A stretch of DNA of 32,036 nt from Deltaproteobacteria bacterium (GTDB taxonomy: Bacteria; Myxococcota; JACPTQ01). Location: assembly GCA_016192705.1 (NCBI GenBank), contig JACPTQ010000062.1, positions 1 to 32,036 on the forward strand. The letters are read 5' to 3'. How positions within the stretch are numbered: the stretch's first letter is position 1; each line of letters starts with the position of its first letter. Below, one piece after another: positions 15,312 to 22,428 of the stretch. The position numbers and the translations under genes are program-made. The notes beneath the pieces were generated by a model, which worked only from the letters and a program-made list of their open reading frames with translations, was not told where the DNA came from and did not search any database.

Positions 15312-16544
15312 CTATCGAACCGTGATCGGATTCGCGAAAACCCAAGGCGCCACGCGCGAACCCCAAAATGTCGGCACGCGCCGCGAAAGTTCGACGCGGT
15401 AACGTCCTTTGTCCAGAGCGCGGTACGCGGTGTCGCCGTCAAAGCGATGGACGACTTCACCATCGCGAAGGATGGTGCCTGCGACGTTGGCGCCGCCACC
15501 CCGCACGTGCAACGTGGCCGGCCGATGAGCGGTGCCGCCCACTTCGACGCGGCCCGTTCCGCCGACGGCGAAAACAGTCACGCCACGCGCATCGCCAAAA
15601 ACCTCAAGCGCGCAGATGAGTCGCCCCGCGCGAAGCGCCGCTCGAAGTTGATCGCGGTCTTTCGAGACGTCACCCGTGAGAGGCGCATCGACAAAGAAGT
15701 AATTCGTGACCGCGCCGAGTGCCACGGCGTAACTTGGAATTCCGTGCGCATCGGTGCCGCAAAACCCGACGACGTCACGGTCGACCGAGGCGCCATCCCA
15801 ACGTCGCAGGAGCTCATCGGGTGACTCCATGATCGAAGAAAGCGCGTACAACGCGTTGGCCGGGTAAGCGAGCGCCGCCCACGCAATTCCCGTCCACGGA
15901 AACGACGCCGCGCGAATGGCATCGGTTGCAAGGTTGTAGATTTCGAGTGCGTCGAATTGACCCGAATTCGCCCAACCAACATAGCTTGTGCGATCGCCGT
16001 GCGCGGGGCCCGCGAGGCCATGCACGCTGCGCGCCGCACTGAGCGGGTCGCTGTACCGCTCGGCCTTTGTGAGGAGACGGTCCGCTCCGAAAACGAGCAG
16101 GTGGCCGAACTTCGTTGTCTGCTCGGCGCCGTGCAAAAAGAGAACGCCATTTTCAACGCGGTCGTCGCCTTCGGTTACATCATGGTCGGTGAGCCACACG
16201 ACGTCGGTCTTTGTGGCGCGTGCCGCTTCGGCGATATCGCGAACGGTTCCTCGACCATCCGAGACCGACGTGTGCACGTGAAGCGCAACGCGCACGGGAA
16301 GTGGAATCGGCGCGGGTCCCGCATCGAGCGAACCGCCGTCGGGTTTGGGGCCAGCATCGAAAACGGGCGGGACCTCGAGAACGGGTGGCGTCGCTTTCGG
16401 CGAACTTGCGCTTGCGCCGGGAAAATCAAGGAACAAGATTCGGACGAAGGCCGAGCCGTACGCGAAGAAAACCATGAGCGCAGCAACACCCGTCCACTTC
16501 AGCCAGCGCCGTTGCGGTTTATCGATGTCGGTCCGATACGCCAT
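15312..16544 (-). CDS. Membrane-anchored PHP-domain phosphoesterase-like protein
   Basis: The 410-residue protein has one N-terminal membrane segment (about 17-37) and a Pro/Asp/Ala-rich linker. A PHP domain follows, with the metal-ligand motifs ALHVHTSVSDG, LTDHDVTEGDD, GAEQTT, GPAHGD and FCGTDAHG. The C-terminal ~100 residues look like a small beta domain. PHP domains are metal-dependent phosphoesterases; the location outside the inner membrane suggests an extracytoplasmic substrate, but which one is unknown. The gene follows the MlaF-like ATPase gene with only a few nt between them, so they are probably cotranscribed. The start is ATG 16544 or the adjacent GTG 16547. Its stop lies one nt from that of the convergent LpoA-like gene. 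Confidence 0.85.
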   Translation of the reverse strand: MAYRTDIDKPQRRWLKWTGVAALMVFFAYGSAFVRILFLDFPGASASSPKATPPVLEVPPVFDAGPKPDGGSLDAGPAPIPLPVRVALHVHTSVSDGRGTVRDIAEAARATKTDVVWLTDHDVTEGDDRVENGVLFLHGAEQTTKFGHLLVFGADRLLTKAERYSDPLSAARSVHGLAGPAHGDRTSYVGWANSGQFDALEIYNLATDAIRAASFPWTGIAWAALAYPANALYALSSIMESPDELLRRWDGASVDRDVVGFCGTDAHGIPSYAVALGAVTNYFFVDAPLTGDVSKDRDQLRAALRAGRLICALEVFGDARGVTVFAVGGTGRVEVGGTAHRPATLHVRGGGANVAGTILRDGEVVHRFDGDTAYRALDKGRYRVELSRRVPTFWGSRVAPWVFANPITVR

Positions 16545-16550
16545 CACCCC

Positions 16551-17282
16551 TCACGCGGCCAGCCCGAGCTCGACAAACCGCTTTACAATCGGGTTTTCCG
16601 TGCGACGAAAGACGTCGGGAGCCCCCTCGAGAATGATACGCCCTTCGTGAATCATCGCAATGTGCGTCGCGATTCGAAACGTCGACGGCATGTCGTGGCT
16701 GATGACGACCGACGTCACCTTGAGCTTCTCTTGCGCGTCGACAATCATCCGGTCGACGTTCTCGCTCATGATCGGGTCCAGCCCCGTCGTCGGCTCGTCG
16801 TAAATGATGATCGACGGGTCAAGCACAATCGCGCGCGCGAGCCCGACGCGCTTTTTCATTCCACCCGACAACTCCGACGGGAATTTGTCATCGACGCCGT
16901 GGAGCCCGAGAAGCGACAGCTTTGCGTGAACACGCTCGCGAATTTCCGCTTCCGACAGGCGCGTGTGCTCGTTGAGGGCGAAGCTCACATTTTCGTAAAC
17001 GTTCATCGAGTCGAACAGCGCCGCACTCTGAAACAACATCCCGAATTTTCGCCGCACGCGCAGCATGTCGCGCTCGGGGATCTTTGTGATTTCGTCGCCG
17101 TCGACGACGATACTTCCCGCATCGGGCCGAAGCAGCCCAATCATATGTTTCACGAGCACGCTCTTCCCGTGCCCCGAGCCCCCAATGATAACCGTGATGC
17201 CGCCGCGGGGAACCGAGAGCGTGACGCCGCGAAGAACCTCCGCGTCGCCAAAGCGCTTCACAAGGTCGGTCATCTGAATCAT
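16551..17282 (-). CDS. MlaF-like ABC transporter ATPase (Mla/Mce type)
   Basis: The 243-residue ATPase has a Walker A GGSGHGKS, Q-loop FQSAALFDSMNV, signature LSGGMKKRVGLARA, Walker B IIIYDEPTTGLDP and switch His in VISHDM. The FQSAALFDS and LSGGM variants and the length match the Mla/Mce (Ttg2A) family, which energises phospholipid transport between inner and outer membranes. The partner permease (MlaE) and substrate-binding (MlaD) genes are absent from the window, so it is an orphan here. The following gene encodes a membrane-anchored PHP protein. The ATG is at 17282 and is preceded by a well-spaced promoter giving a leaderless mRNA. Confidence 0.92.
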   Translation of the reverse strand: MIQMTDLVKRFGDAEVLRGVTLSVPRGGITVIIGGSGHGKSVLVKHMIGLLRPDAGSIVVDGDEITKIPERDMLRVRRKFGMLFQSAALFDSMNVYENVSFALNEHTRLSEAEIRERVHAKLSLLGLHGVDDKFPSELSGGMKKRVGLARAIVLDPSIIIYDEPTTGLDPIMSENVDRMIVDAQEKLKVTSVVISHDMPSTFRIATHIAMIHEGRIILEGAPDVFRRTENPIVKRFVELGLAA

Positions 17283-17288
17283 GGGGTT

Positions 17289-17317
17289 ATCATCCCTGAT
17301 TCCCGGTTAACGGCCAA
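17289..17317 (-). promoter_or_regulatory. Putative promoter of the mlaF-like/PHP operon
   Basis: On the minus strand, TTGGCC (17312-17317) and GATGAT (17289-17294) are separated by 17 nt. The predicted start is exactly the A of the ATG at 17282. The promoter lies within copy 2 of the ~165-bp repeat. Confidence 0.5.
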
Positions 17318-17462
17318 GACCAGCGTGGGGCGGTCGGGGTTGGGCTCGCTCCGGCTCGCGGAAGTCTCGGGTCTGACATTAAGTGTGAGTCTGTACGAAA
17401 TGAATCAAGCATTATGAGAACGGCAATGCCACGCCGCATCGGCACCTGCCGACCCTACGCAC
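17296..17462 (+). repeat. Diverged ~165-bp dispersed repeat, copy 2
   Basis: It is similar over its length to 300-475 in the opposite orientation. Shared blocks include CCGGTTAACGGC, GGGCTCGCT.CGGCTCGCGGA, CTGACAT and TGAATCAAG with conserved spacing. It occupies most of the gap between the mlaF-like gene and the small gene at 17560. No coding function is apparent. Confidence 0.6.
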
Positions 17463-17520
17463 GGAAGAGACCTGGCCGCTTATCCGGGGATCGAGAGGTC
17501 ATCATATACGAATGTTGCCC

Positions 17521-17549
17521 TTGTGTTTCATGCGGGCAAAGGGTAATTT
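17521..17549 (+). promoter_or_regulatory. Putative promoter of the small membrane protein gene
   Basis: TTGTGT (17521-17526) and TAATTT (17544-17549) are separated by 17 nt. The predicted start is about four nt before the ATG at 17560. No Shine-Dalgarno is visible near that ATG. Confidence 0.4.
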
Positions 17550-17559
17550 TATCGACCTT

Positions 17560-17922
17560 ATGAGTACACAAACGCCCAAAGAGTTTCAGCTCACCGACGC
17601 GGATGCGAAAAAACTCTCGGAGTTGCTTGAACCGGAGTACAGCCGCAAACGCACGGTGCACTTCATCGTTGCGAACCTTCTCGCCATTGGCGTGTGTGCG
17701 GGCCTTTTTCTCCTTTTCTTTTACGGCGACTTTTTGACCTCGGCGACCGACGCGATCATGGCCGCCTTTTCGAAGAGCGAGCTTGCGATTGTTCTCGTTG
17801 CGTCGATGCCGCTCATCATCGGCGTTTGGATGGGCGCGTTTTACTCGCGTCGCCGGGCGCAACGTCGCAAGGCGGAAAAACTGCGGGCGGAGCTGGATGG
17901 CAAGGCGCGGAGCGCAGCGTAA
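17560..17922 (+). CDS. Small membrane protein with two transmembrane segments
   Basis: The 120-residue protein starts MSTQTPKEFQLTDADAKKL. Two membrane segments follow (about 40-60 and 75-95) with a basic, coiled-coil-like C-terminal tail (SRRRAQRRKAEKLRAELDG) on the cytoplasmic side. I do not recognise the family. In-frame ATGs also exist at 17512 and 17530. I prefer 17560 because the extra residues are hydrophobically unlike the rest and a promoter-like pair points to this start. The gene stands alone between the repeat and the convergent Cys-rich lipoprotein gene. Confidence 0.65.
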   Translation: MSTQTPKEFQLTDADAKKLSELLEPEYSRKRTVHFIVANLLAIGVCAGLFLLFFYGDFLTSATDAIMAAFSKSELAIVLVASMPLIIGVWMGAFYSRRRAQRRKAEKLRAELDGKARSAA

Positions 17923-17940
17923 GAATCAAGGGCTTTTACT

Positions 17941-17975
17941 CTTCTCTGCGAACTCAGCGGTCTCGGCGGTGAAAC
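17941..17975. repeat. Tandem degenerate ~10-nt units CTCTGCG/CTCAGCG/CTCGGCG
   Basis: Three successive units (TCTCTGCGAAC, TCAGCGGTC, TCGGCGGTGAAAC) resemble the CTCTGCG...CTGCGGTGAAA-type short repeats I recall dispersed in intergenic DNA of diverse bacteria. It lies between two convergent genes. Its assignment to that repeat class is from memory and not verified. Confidence 0.4.
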
Positions 17976-17982
17976 TTCGGGG

Positions 17983-18423
17983 CTACCGACAGCCGGGGGT
18001 TCTGTTGAGTTCGTTCGTATCGTCGCAACAGATGGCCGAGTTCGAGAAGCCGCAGGTCATGCAGGCTCCGGTGTCGAGGCAACACGTGACGTGGCTCGGC
18101 AGCGACTTTGGGTTGCCACCGCACGACGGTGCCATTTTCTCACGGCGAAGTACAGACATCGTGGCGCTCGCCTTCGCATCGGCATTGAGGTCCGCGATCA
18201 GCAGGTGGTTTGTCGCGTCCGCGTTGAGGTCGGCCATGAGCAAATGGTTCGTGCCGATTGAGTCGTCCTCGATCTGCGCGTTAATGACCATCTTCGCCGC
18301 AAACGAGCGCGAGGCGATCGTTTTATCCGCTGGCGCCGAATCGAGCTCATCGTCGGCGCCGACGCCACAACCCGCAAACGCAAACCCTAAGAACATGCCG
18401 AACAGTTCCAATCCCTTTTTCAT
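17983..18423 (-). CDS. Cys-rich lipoprotein with a 13-residue tandem repeat
   Basis: The 146-residue protein begins MKKGLELFGMFLGFAFAGC, a lipoprotein signal with lipobox FAGC. The middle contains two near-identical 13-residue units, TNHLLMADLNADA and TNHLLIADLNADA, encoded by a 39-nt tandem duplication. The C-terminal 50 residues contain eight Cys, including two CC pairs and a CxxC, suggesting a disulfide-stabilised domain. No family is recognised. AGGAGG eight nt before the ATG strongly supports the start. It is transcribed toward, and ends near, the small membrane protein gene. Confidence 0.75.
   Translation of the reverse strand: MKKGLELFGMFLGFAFAGCGVGADDELDSAPADKTIASRSFAAKMVINAQIEDDSIGTNHLLMADLNADATNHLLIADLNADAKASATMSVLRREKMAPSCGGNPKSLPSHVTCCLDTGACMTCGFSNSAICCDDTNELNRTPGCR
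18175..18252 (-). repeat. 39-nt tandem duplication within the Cys-rich lipoprotein gene
   Basis: Two adjacent 39-nt units (18175-18213 and 18214-18252) encode the two 13-residue repeats. They differ at several mostly synonymous positions, so the duplication is not very recent. Confidence 0.7.
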
Positions 18424-18546
18424 CTTTCATCCTCCTGAATCGCTTCACGACTCGCGTCGGGCAAATGCAGGGGACGGGCCACGTCCGAGGATCGACTTAT
18501 CCGGGCGTTTTTCTGACGATTTCTAGGATCGCGTCAACAAGTGACG

Positions 18547-18577
18547 GATCGTTTGATCGAGAACAGCTCAAACGATC
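18547..18577. terminator. Stem-loop downstream of mgtE
   Basis: GATCGTTTGA (18547-18556) and TCAAACGATC (18568-18577) form a perfect 10-bp stem with an 11-nt loop. It lies eight nt beyond the mgtE stop on the minus strand. There is no T tract on that side, so it may protect or process the 3' end rather than terminate intrinsically. The remaining gap 18424-18546 shows nothing else. Confidence 0.5.
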
Positions 18578-18584
18578 GATCGGA

Positions 18585-19979
18585 TTAGCTCGGCGCGATC
18601 ATTTGCCCCATCACAATGAGCGCGATGTTGAAGTAGATGACGATGCCGGTCACGTCGACCGCGGTCGCAACGAACGGCGTCGACGCGAGGGCCGGGTCGA
18701 AGCCGAAACGCTTCATGACAAGCGGCAGCATCGCGCCGACCATTGAGCCCGCCATCACGACGAAAACGAGCGTGACGCCGACCGTGACGGCGATCGACGA
18801 CGTGTCGCCCCACATCAGCGAGCGCCCCAAGCCGAGAACGCCAAGCCCAAGCCCGAGCGCGAGTCCCATGCCCACCTCACGGCCAACCACTCTGAGGAAG
18901 TCGGACACCTTGAGCTCTCCGACGGCGAGCGCGCGCGTGATGAGCGATGCCGATTGCGATCCCGCGTTGCCACCCGCTGAAATGATAAGTGGAACGAAGT
19001 AACCGAGCGCCTTTTGTGTGTCTAAAATGTACGAGTAGTGACGGAGCGCGGTTCCCGAGAACATTTGTGCGACAAAAATCACCGCGAGCCAGATGATGCG
19101 GCTCGTGAAGATCGAGATGAATTTTGCGCGGATGTAGGGCTGCTCGATGGGGCGCACGGCGGCCATTTTTTGAGCGTCTTCGGTCGATTCTTCGACCAGA
19201 ACGTCTACAATGTCGTCAACGGTGACGATGCCGAGGAGTCGGTCGTCCGGGCCGACAACGGGCACCGAGAGCAAATCGTAGCGTGCGATCACGCGCGCGA
19301 CTTCTTCTTGGTCGGCCGTAACGGGCACGCTGATGACTTGTCGGTCCATTACGTCTGCAACGTGCTGTTCGCTCTCGCCACCGATGAGATCGCGAAACGA
19401 AGCGACGCCTTCGAGGCGGCGCGCGTCGTCAAGCACGTAAACGGCGTAGATCGTTTCGTGTTCGTGCGCCGCGGATTTAAGGCGGGCCATTGCGTTTTGA
19501 ACGGTCGTGCCCGCTGGGAGTGAGATGTACTCCGTTGTCATGAGACCGCCCGCGGTGTTCGGAGCGTACTGGAGGAGCGTTTTGACTTCGGCGCGTTCGG
19601 GTTCGGCGATTTCGCGGAGAATCGCGGCCGCGCCCTCGGACGAGAGCTCGGCGATAACGTCGGCTCGCTCGTCGGGCGACATCTCTCCGACGATGTCGGC
19701 GGCGCGCGCGGAGGGGAGCGCGGAGACAACGTGCGTGCGGAGTTCGTGGTCAAGGTACTCGACGATTTCGGCGCAGCGTTCGGCTGGGAGTGCGCCAATG
19801 AACAGCGCAACGTCGGTGTCGGGCAGCGCTTTGACGACGTCGGCCAAGTCGGCCGGGTGCATCTCGTCGGTCGCGGGGTGAAGCTGCGTCGGGTCGGCGT
19901 GAAGGATTTCGCGGACTTCGGGCAAAAGGAATTCGGCAACGTCGCGGGCAAAATCGTGATGGTCAGCGGCCGGCGGCAT
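18585..19979 (-). CDS. mgtE: Magnesium transporter MgtE
   Basis: The 464-residue inner-membrane Mg2+ channel/transporter has all three family regions. An N-terminal MgtE_N superhelix (about 25-135) contains LHPADLADVVKALP-like repeats. A pair of CBS domains (about 140-260) includes MTTEYISLPAGTTVQNAM and VADVMDRQVISVPVTADQEEVARVI. A C-terminal membrane domain has five segments and the pore motif PLIISAGGNAGSQSASLITRAL. In the family, Mg2+ binding between the N and CBS domains closes the pore. It lies 12 nt after the sirtuin gene on the same strand, suggesting cotranscription. There is no room for an M-box riboswitch before it. Confidence 0.95.
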   Translation of the reverse strand: MPPAADHHDFARDVAEFLLPEVREILHADPTQLHPATDEMHPADLADVVKALPDTDVALFIGALPAERCAEIVEYLDHELRTHVVSALPSARAADIVGEMSPDERADVIAELSSEGAAAILREIAEPERAEVKTLLQYAPNTAGGLMTTEYISLPAGTTVQNAMARLKSAAHEHETIYAVYVLDDARRLEGVASFRDLIGGESEQHVADVMDRQVISVPVTADQEEVARVIARYDLLSVPVVGPDDRLLGIVTVDDIVDVLVEESTEDAQKMAAVRPIEQPYIRAKFISIFTSRIIWLAVIFVAQMFSGTALRHYSYILDTQKALGYFVPLIISAGGNAGSQSASLITRALAVGELKVSDFLRVVGREVGMGLALGLGLGVLGLGRSLMWGDTSSIAVTVGVTLVFVVMAGSMVGAMLPLVMKRFGFDPALASTPFVATAVDVTGIVIYFNIALIVMGQMIAPS

Positions 19980-19991
19980 GACGAACGGGTA

Positions 19992-20747
19992 TCACGGCGC
20001 GGCGGCGGATTGAAGCTCTATCATGGCGGCGCCGAGGGCGACGGCGGCCGGTTCGCGGACGACGAGCGCAGCCACGGAATCGAGCGGCGTTGCGGTGCAG
20101 TTGATGATGACGAGTGGGGCGCCCGCATCGGCCGCGATGGCGGGGATATGCGCGGCCGGCGTGACGACAAGCGATGAGCCAACGACGACGCAGAGGTCGC
20201 AGCTCTGCGCGATCGATGCGGCACGCTCGAAGGCGCCGTCGGGGAGCATCTCGCCAAACATGACGGTGCCGGGTTTTAGGATTCCGTCGCAGGTTTCGCA
20301 TCGTGGGAGTGCGTCGCCGGCGGTAAGGCGCGCTTCGATGGGGTCGCGCGGGGTGCGGTTGCCACAGCGTAGGCAGACGACGTCGAGCGCGGTGCCGTGG
20401 AGCTCGATCACATTGCCCGGTGAGACGCCGCCACGCTGGTGAAGGCCATCGATGTTTTGGGTGACGACGGCGGCGAGTTTCCCACGCTCTTCGAAGAATG
20501 CCATCGCGCGGTGTGCGGCATTCGGCACGGCGGCTTTCATCGCGGCGAAAATCTCGCGTTCGATGGCCCAATAGCGGCGTCGGACGTCGTCGTTCGACAC
20601 GAAACGCGAGAACGTGAAATCGGCTGGGTCGTACCGCGACCAGACGCCGCCCGCGCTGCGGAAATCGGCGAGTCCAGATTCGGTGCTAACGCCCGCGCCG
20701 GTGAAAAATACGATGCGTTCCGCGTGGGATAAGAGGCTCGAGAGCAT
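19992..20747 (-). CDS. Sir2-family NAD-dependent protein deacylase
   Basis: The 251-residue cytoplasmic sirtuin uses NAD+ to remove acyl groups from lysines, releasing nicotinamide. Motifs in order: GAGVSTESGLADFRS (NAD binding), TQNIDGLHQRGG, the catalytic His in VIELHG, and a structural Zn site CLRCG...CETCDG. KPGTVMFGEMLP, VVGSSLVVTPA and INCTATPLD follow. All key residues are present. The GAGVSTESGLADFRS form resembles class II bacterial sirtuins. Start choices are ATG 20747, 20765 or 20780; I use 20747 because the Rossmann strand begins shortly after. It precedes mgtE and is divergent from the VapBC module. Confidence 0.92.
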   Translation of the reverse strand: MLSSLLSHAERIVFFTGAGVSTESGLADFRSAGGVWSRYDPADFTFSRFVSNDDVRRRYWAIEREIFAAMKAAVPNAAHRAMAFFEERGKLAAVVTQNIDGLHQRGGVSPGNVIELHGTALDVVCLRCGNRTPRDPIEARLTAGDALPRCETCDGILKPGTVMFGEMLPDGAFERAASIAQSCDLCVVVGSSLVVTPAAHIPAIAADAGAPLVIINCTATPLDSVAALVVREPAAVALGAAMIELQSAAAP

Positions 20748-20758
20748 CGAGGGCGACG

Positions 20759-20795
20759 ATACCATATTGCTGTATGGCATACGAGCTGGTATTCT
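20759..20795 (+). promoter_or_regulatory. Putative VapBC promoter with palindromic operator
   Basis: TTGCTG (20767-20772) and TATTCT (20790-20795) are 17 nt apart. The predicted start is exactly the ATG at 20802. Overlapping it are ATACCA (20759-20764) and TGGTAT (20787-20792) as inverted repeats and an imperfect palindrome GTATGGCATAC (20772-20782). Autoregulation by the VapB-VapC complex is typical of the family. The site also covers the 5' region of the divergent sirtuin gene. Confidence 0.55.
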
Positions 20796-20801
20796 GGGGA
20801 C

Positions 20802-21008
20802 ATGAAAACCGCTCGAAAGATAACGATTCAGGTCCCGGCTGAACTGCTGAAATCGGCACAAGCTTATACGGGCGAGGGCATCACGCCCACGGTTCGGCGC
20901 GGGCTCGAAAGGCTGGCCCGCGCAAAGGCCTACGAAGAGCTTCTCAAGATGAAGGGGAAAGTCCGCCTCGACATAGACCTCAAGAAACTTCGCGCTGACC
21001 GGCGTTGA
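20802..21008 (+). CDS. VapB-like antitoxin
   Basis: The 68-residue protein has an N-terminal strand (RKITIQVP) and helices (AELLKSAQAYTG, TPTVRRGLERLARAKAYEELL), consistent with a ribbon-helix-helix DNA-binding domain. A Lys-rich tail, KGKVRLDIDLKKLRADRR, contacts the toxin in related systems. It is upstream of and overlaps the PIN-domain toxin gene (TTGA, 21005-21008). The ATG has no Shine-Dalgarno and appears leaderless. Confidence 0.85.
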   Translation: MKTARKITIQVPAELLKSAQAYTGEGITPTVRRGLERLARAKAYEELLKMKGKVRLDIDLKKLRADRR

Positions 21009-21379
21009 TTGCGGTCGACACCAGCTCTTTTGTGGCTTTTCTTGCGGCCCATCCGGGCGATGACGTGGATCTTGTCACGACATTGCTTCACGGAGACGAG
21101 ATTGTATTTCCTCCCGTCGTGTTGTCCGAGATCGTAAGCGCGCCGAATTTAGAGGCAAGGGTTGAGGGGATGATCGTTAAGATTCCGCTCCTCGAGATCA
21201 CTTCAGGCTATTGGGATCGTGCTGGGCGCCTCCGCGCGAGAATGATCTCGGTCGGCTGGAACGTTTCGCTTGCTGACACACTCATCGCGCAATGTTGTCT
21301 TGACCACGGCGTCACGCTCGTGACACGCGACAAGGGGTTCAAGCCGTTTGAGCGACACGCGGGGCTTCGTTTGCGCTGA
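21005..21379 (+). CDS. VapC-like PIN-domain ribonuclease toxin
   Basis: The 124-residue PIN-domain protein has all four acidic metal ligands: Asp5 (IAVDTSSFVAFL), Glu42 (VLSEIVSA), Asp91 (SLADTLIAQ) and Asp109 (VTRDKGF). VapC toxins are Mg2+/Mn2+-dependent RNases, usually of tRNA or rRNA, inhibited by VapB. The TTG start overlaps the antitoxin stop, implying translational coupling. The module appears complete and probably active. Confidence 0.92.
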   Translation: MIAVDTSSFVAFLAAHPGDDVDLVTTLLHGDEIVFPPVVLSEIVSAPNLEARVEGMIVKIPLLEITSGYWDRAGRLRARMISVGWNVSLADTLIAQCCLDHGVTLVTRDKGFKPFERHAGLRLR

Positions 21380-21385
21380 CTCGCC

Positions 21386-21414
21386 TTGAAGCGGCGTCCG
21401 ACGGCGTGCATGAT
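21386..21414 (+). promoter_or_regulatory. Putative promoter of the MalK/UgpC-type ATPase gene
   Basis: TTGAAG (21386-21391) and CATGAT (21409-21414) are separated by 17 nt. The predicted start is about three nt before the ATG at 21424, with no Shine-Dalgarno. Confidence 0.4.
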
Positions 21415-21423
21415 GCGGGCGTT

Positions 21424-22425
21424 ATGGCGAGCGTGACGTTCAAGGCGGTCGAAAAGCGATTCGGGGCGGTCGCCGCGGTTCGCGATTTGAACCTCGAAGT
21501 CCCCGATGGCGCGTTCGCCGTTCTCGTGGGACCCTCTGGTTGCGGGAAAACGACGACGCTTCGAATGGTGGCTGGGCTTGAAGACCCAACCGGCGGCGAT
21601 CTCCTGATTGGCGAGCGGCGCGTCAACGACGTCTCTTCTAAAGATCGCGACATCGCGATGGTCTTTCAGTCGTACGCGCTCTACCCACACATGACCGTGT
21701 TCGACAACATCGCGTTCGGCCTCAAAATGCGGGGCGTCGCGCGCGCCGAGATTGAGCGCCGCGTGGTCGACGTGTCGGCGATGCTCGGGCTCGGCGATTT
21801 GTTGAAACGCCGGCCGCGCGAGCTGTCGGGCGGCCAACGTCAGCGCGTTGCGATGGGACGGGCGGTTGCGCGAAAACCGCAAGTCTTTCTGTTTGACGAG
21901 CCGCTTTCAAATCTTGACGCACAGCTTCGAAGCGACGTGCGAACCGAGATCGCGCGGCTGCACCGACAGCTCAAGACGACGACGATTTACGTGACGCACG
22001 ATCAAGTCGAGGCGATGACGCTCGCGCAGGTCCTCATCGTCATGAAGGATGGTCTCGTCCAGCAAGTTGGCGCCCCGCTTGAGGTTTATGAGCGCCCAGC
22101 CAATCGATTTGTCGCGGGATTTCTCGGGACGCCGCCCATGAACTTCCTTTCGACGCTCGAAGAAGGCTGTGTTGTCGGCATTCGGCCGCAGGCGCTTCGC
22201 GTCGAAACGGGCGGGCCGCTCAAAGGAACCATCGAAGTTCTTGAAACGCTTGGTTCGGAAACGCTCGCGCATGTTCGGCTCACCGCGACCGCGACTGGGG
22301 AACGGATCGTCGCGCGGCTCGAGCCCAAGACGTCGCTTCGCGAAGGGAGTTCAGTTGAATTAGCTGTCGACGCATCTGCGATCCGGCGGTTCAGCCGCGA
22401 GTCCGGCGTCGCAGTCCGTGCGTAA
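21424..22425 (+). CDS. MalK/UgpC-type sugar ABC transporter ATPase
   Basis: The 333-residue ATPase has Walker A GPSGCGKTT (36-44), Q-loop FQSYALYPHM, signature LSGGQRQRVAMGRAVAR, Walker B FLFDEPLSNLDAQLR and switch His in YVTHDQVEAMT. The C-terminal ~100 residues form a TOBE-type domain (FLGTPPMNFL, VGIRPQALRV). Family members energise uptake of maltose, glycerol-3-phosphate and other carbohydrates. In some genomes one such ATPase serves several permeases, which fits this orphan gene with no permease or binding-protein gene nearby. The ATG at 21424 is preferred over GTG 21406. It ends three nt from the convergent glycosyltransferase remnant. Confidence 0.93.
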   Translation: MASVTFKAVEKRFGAVAAVRDLNLEVPDGAFAVLVGPSGCGKTTTLRMVAGLEDPTGGDLLIGERRVNDVSSKDRDIAMVFQSYALYPHMTVFDNIAFGLKMRGVARAEIERRVVDVSAMLGLGDLLKRRPRELSGGQRQRVAMGRAVARKPQVFLFDEPLSNLDAQLRSDVRTEIARLHRQLKTTTIYVTHDQVEAMTLAQVLIVMKDGLVQQVGAPLEVYERPANRFVAGFLGTPPMNFLSTLEEGCVVGIRPQALRVETGGPLKGTIEVLETLGSETLAHVRLTATATGERIVARLEPKTSLREGSSVELAVDASAIRRFSRESGVAVRA

Positions 22426-22428
22426 TTG

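Noticed and set aside
15957-17417. 486-residue plus-strand open frame antisense to the PHP and mlaF-like genes
   Set aside because: Both antisense genes have complete catalytic motifs. This frame is Arg/His-rich and has no recognisable domain.
19979-19992. M-box magnesium riboswitch before mgtE
   Set aside because: Only 12 nt separate mgtE from the sirtuin gene, which is too short for an M-box. None is apparent before the sirtuin gene either.
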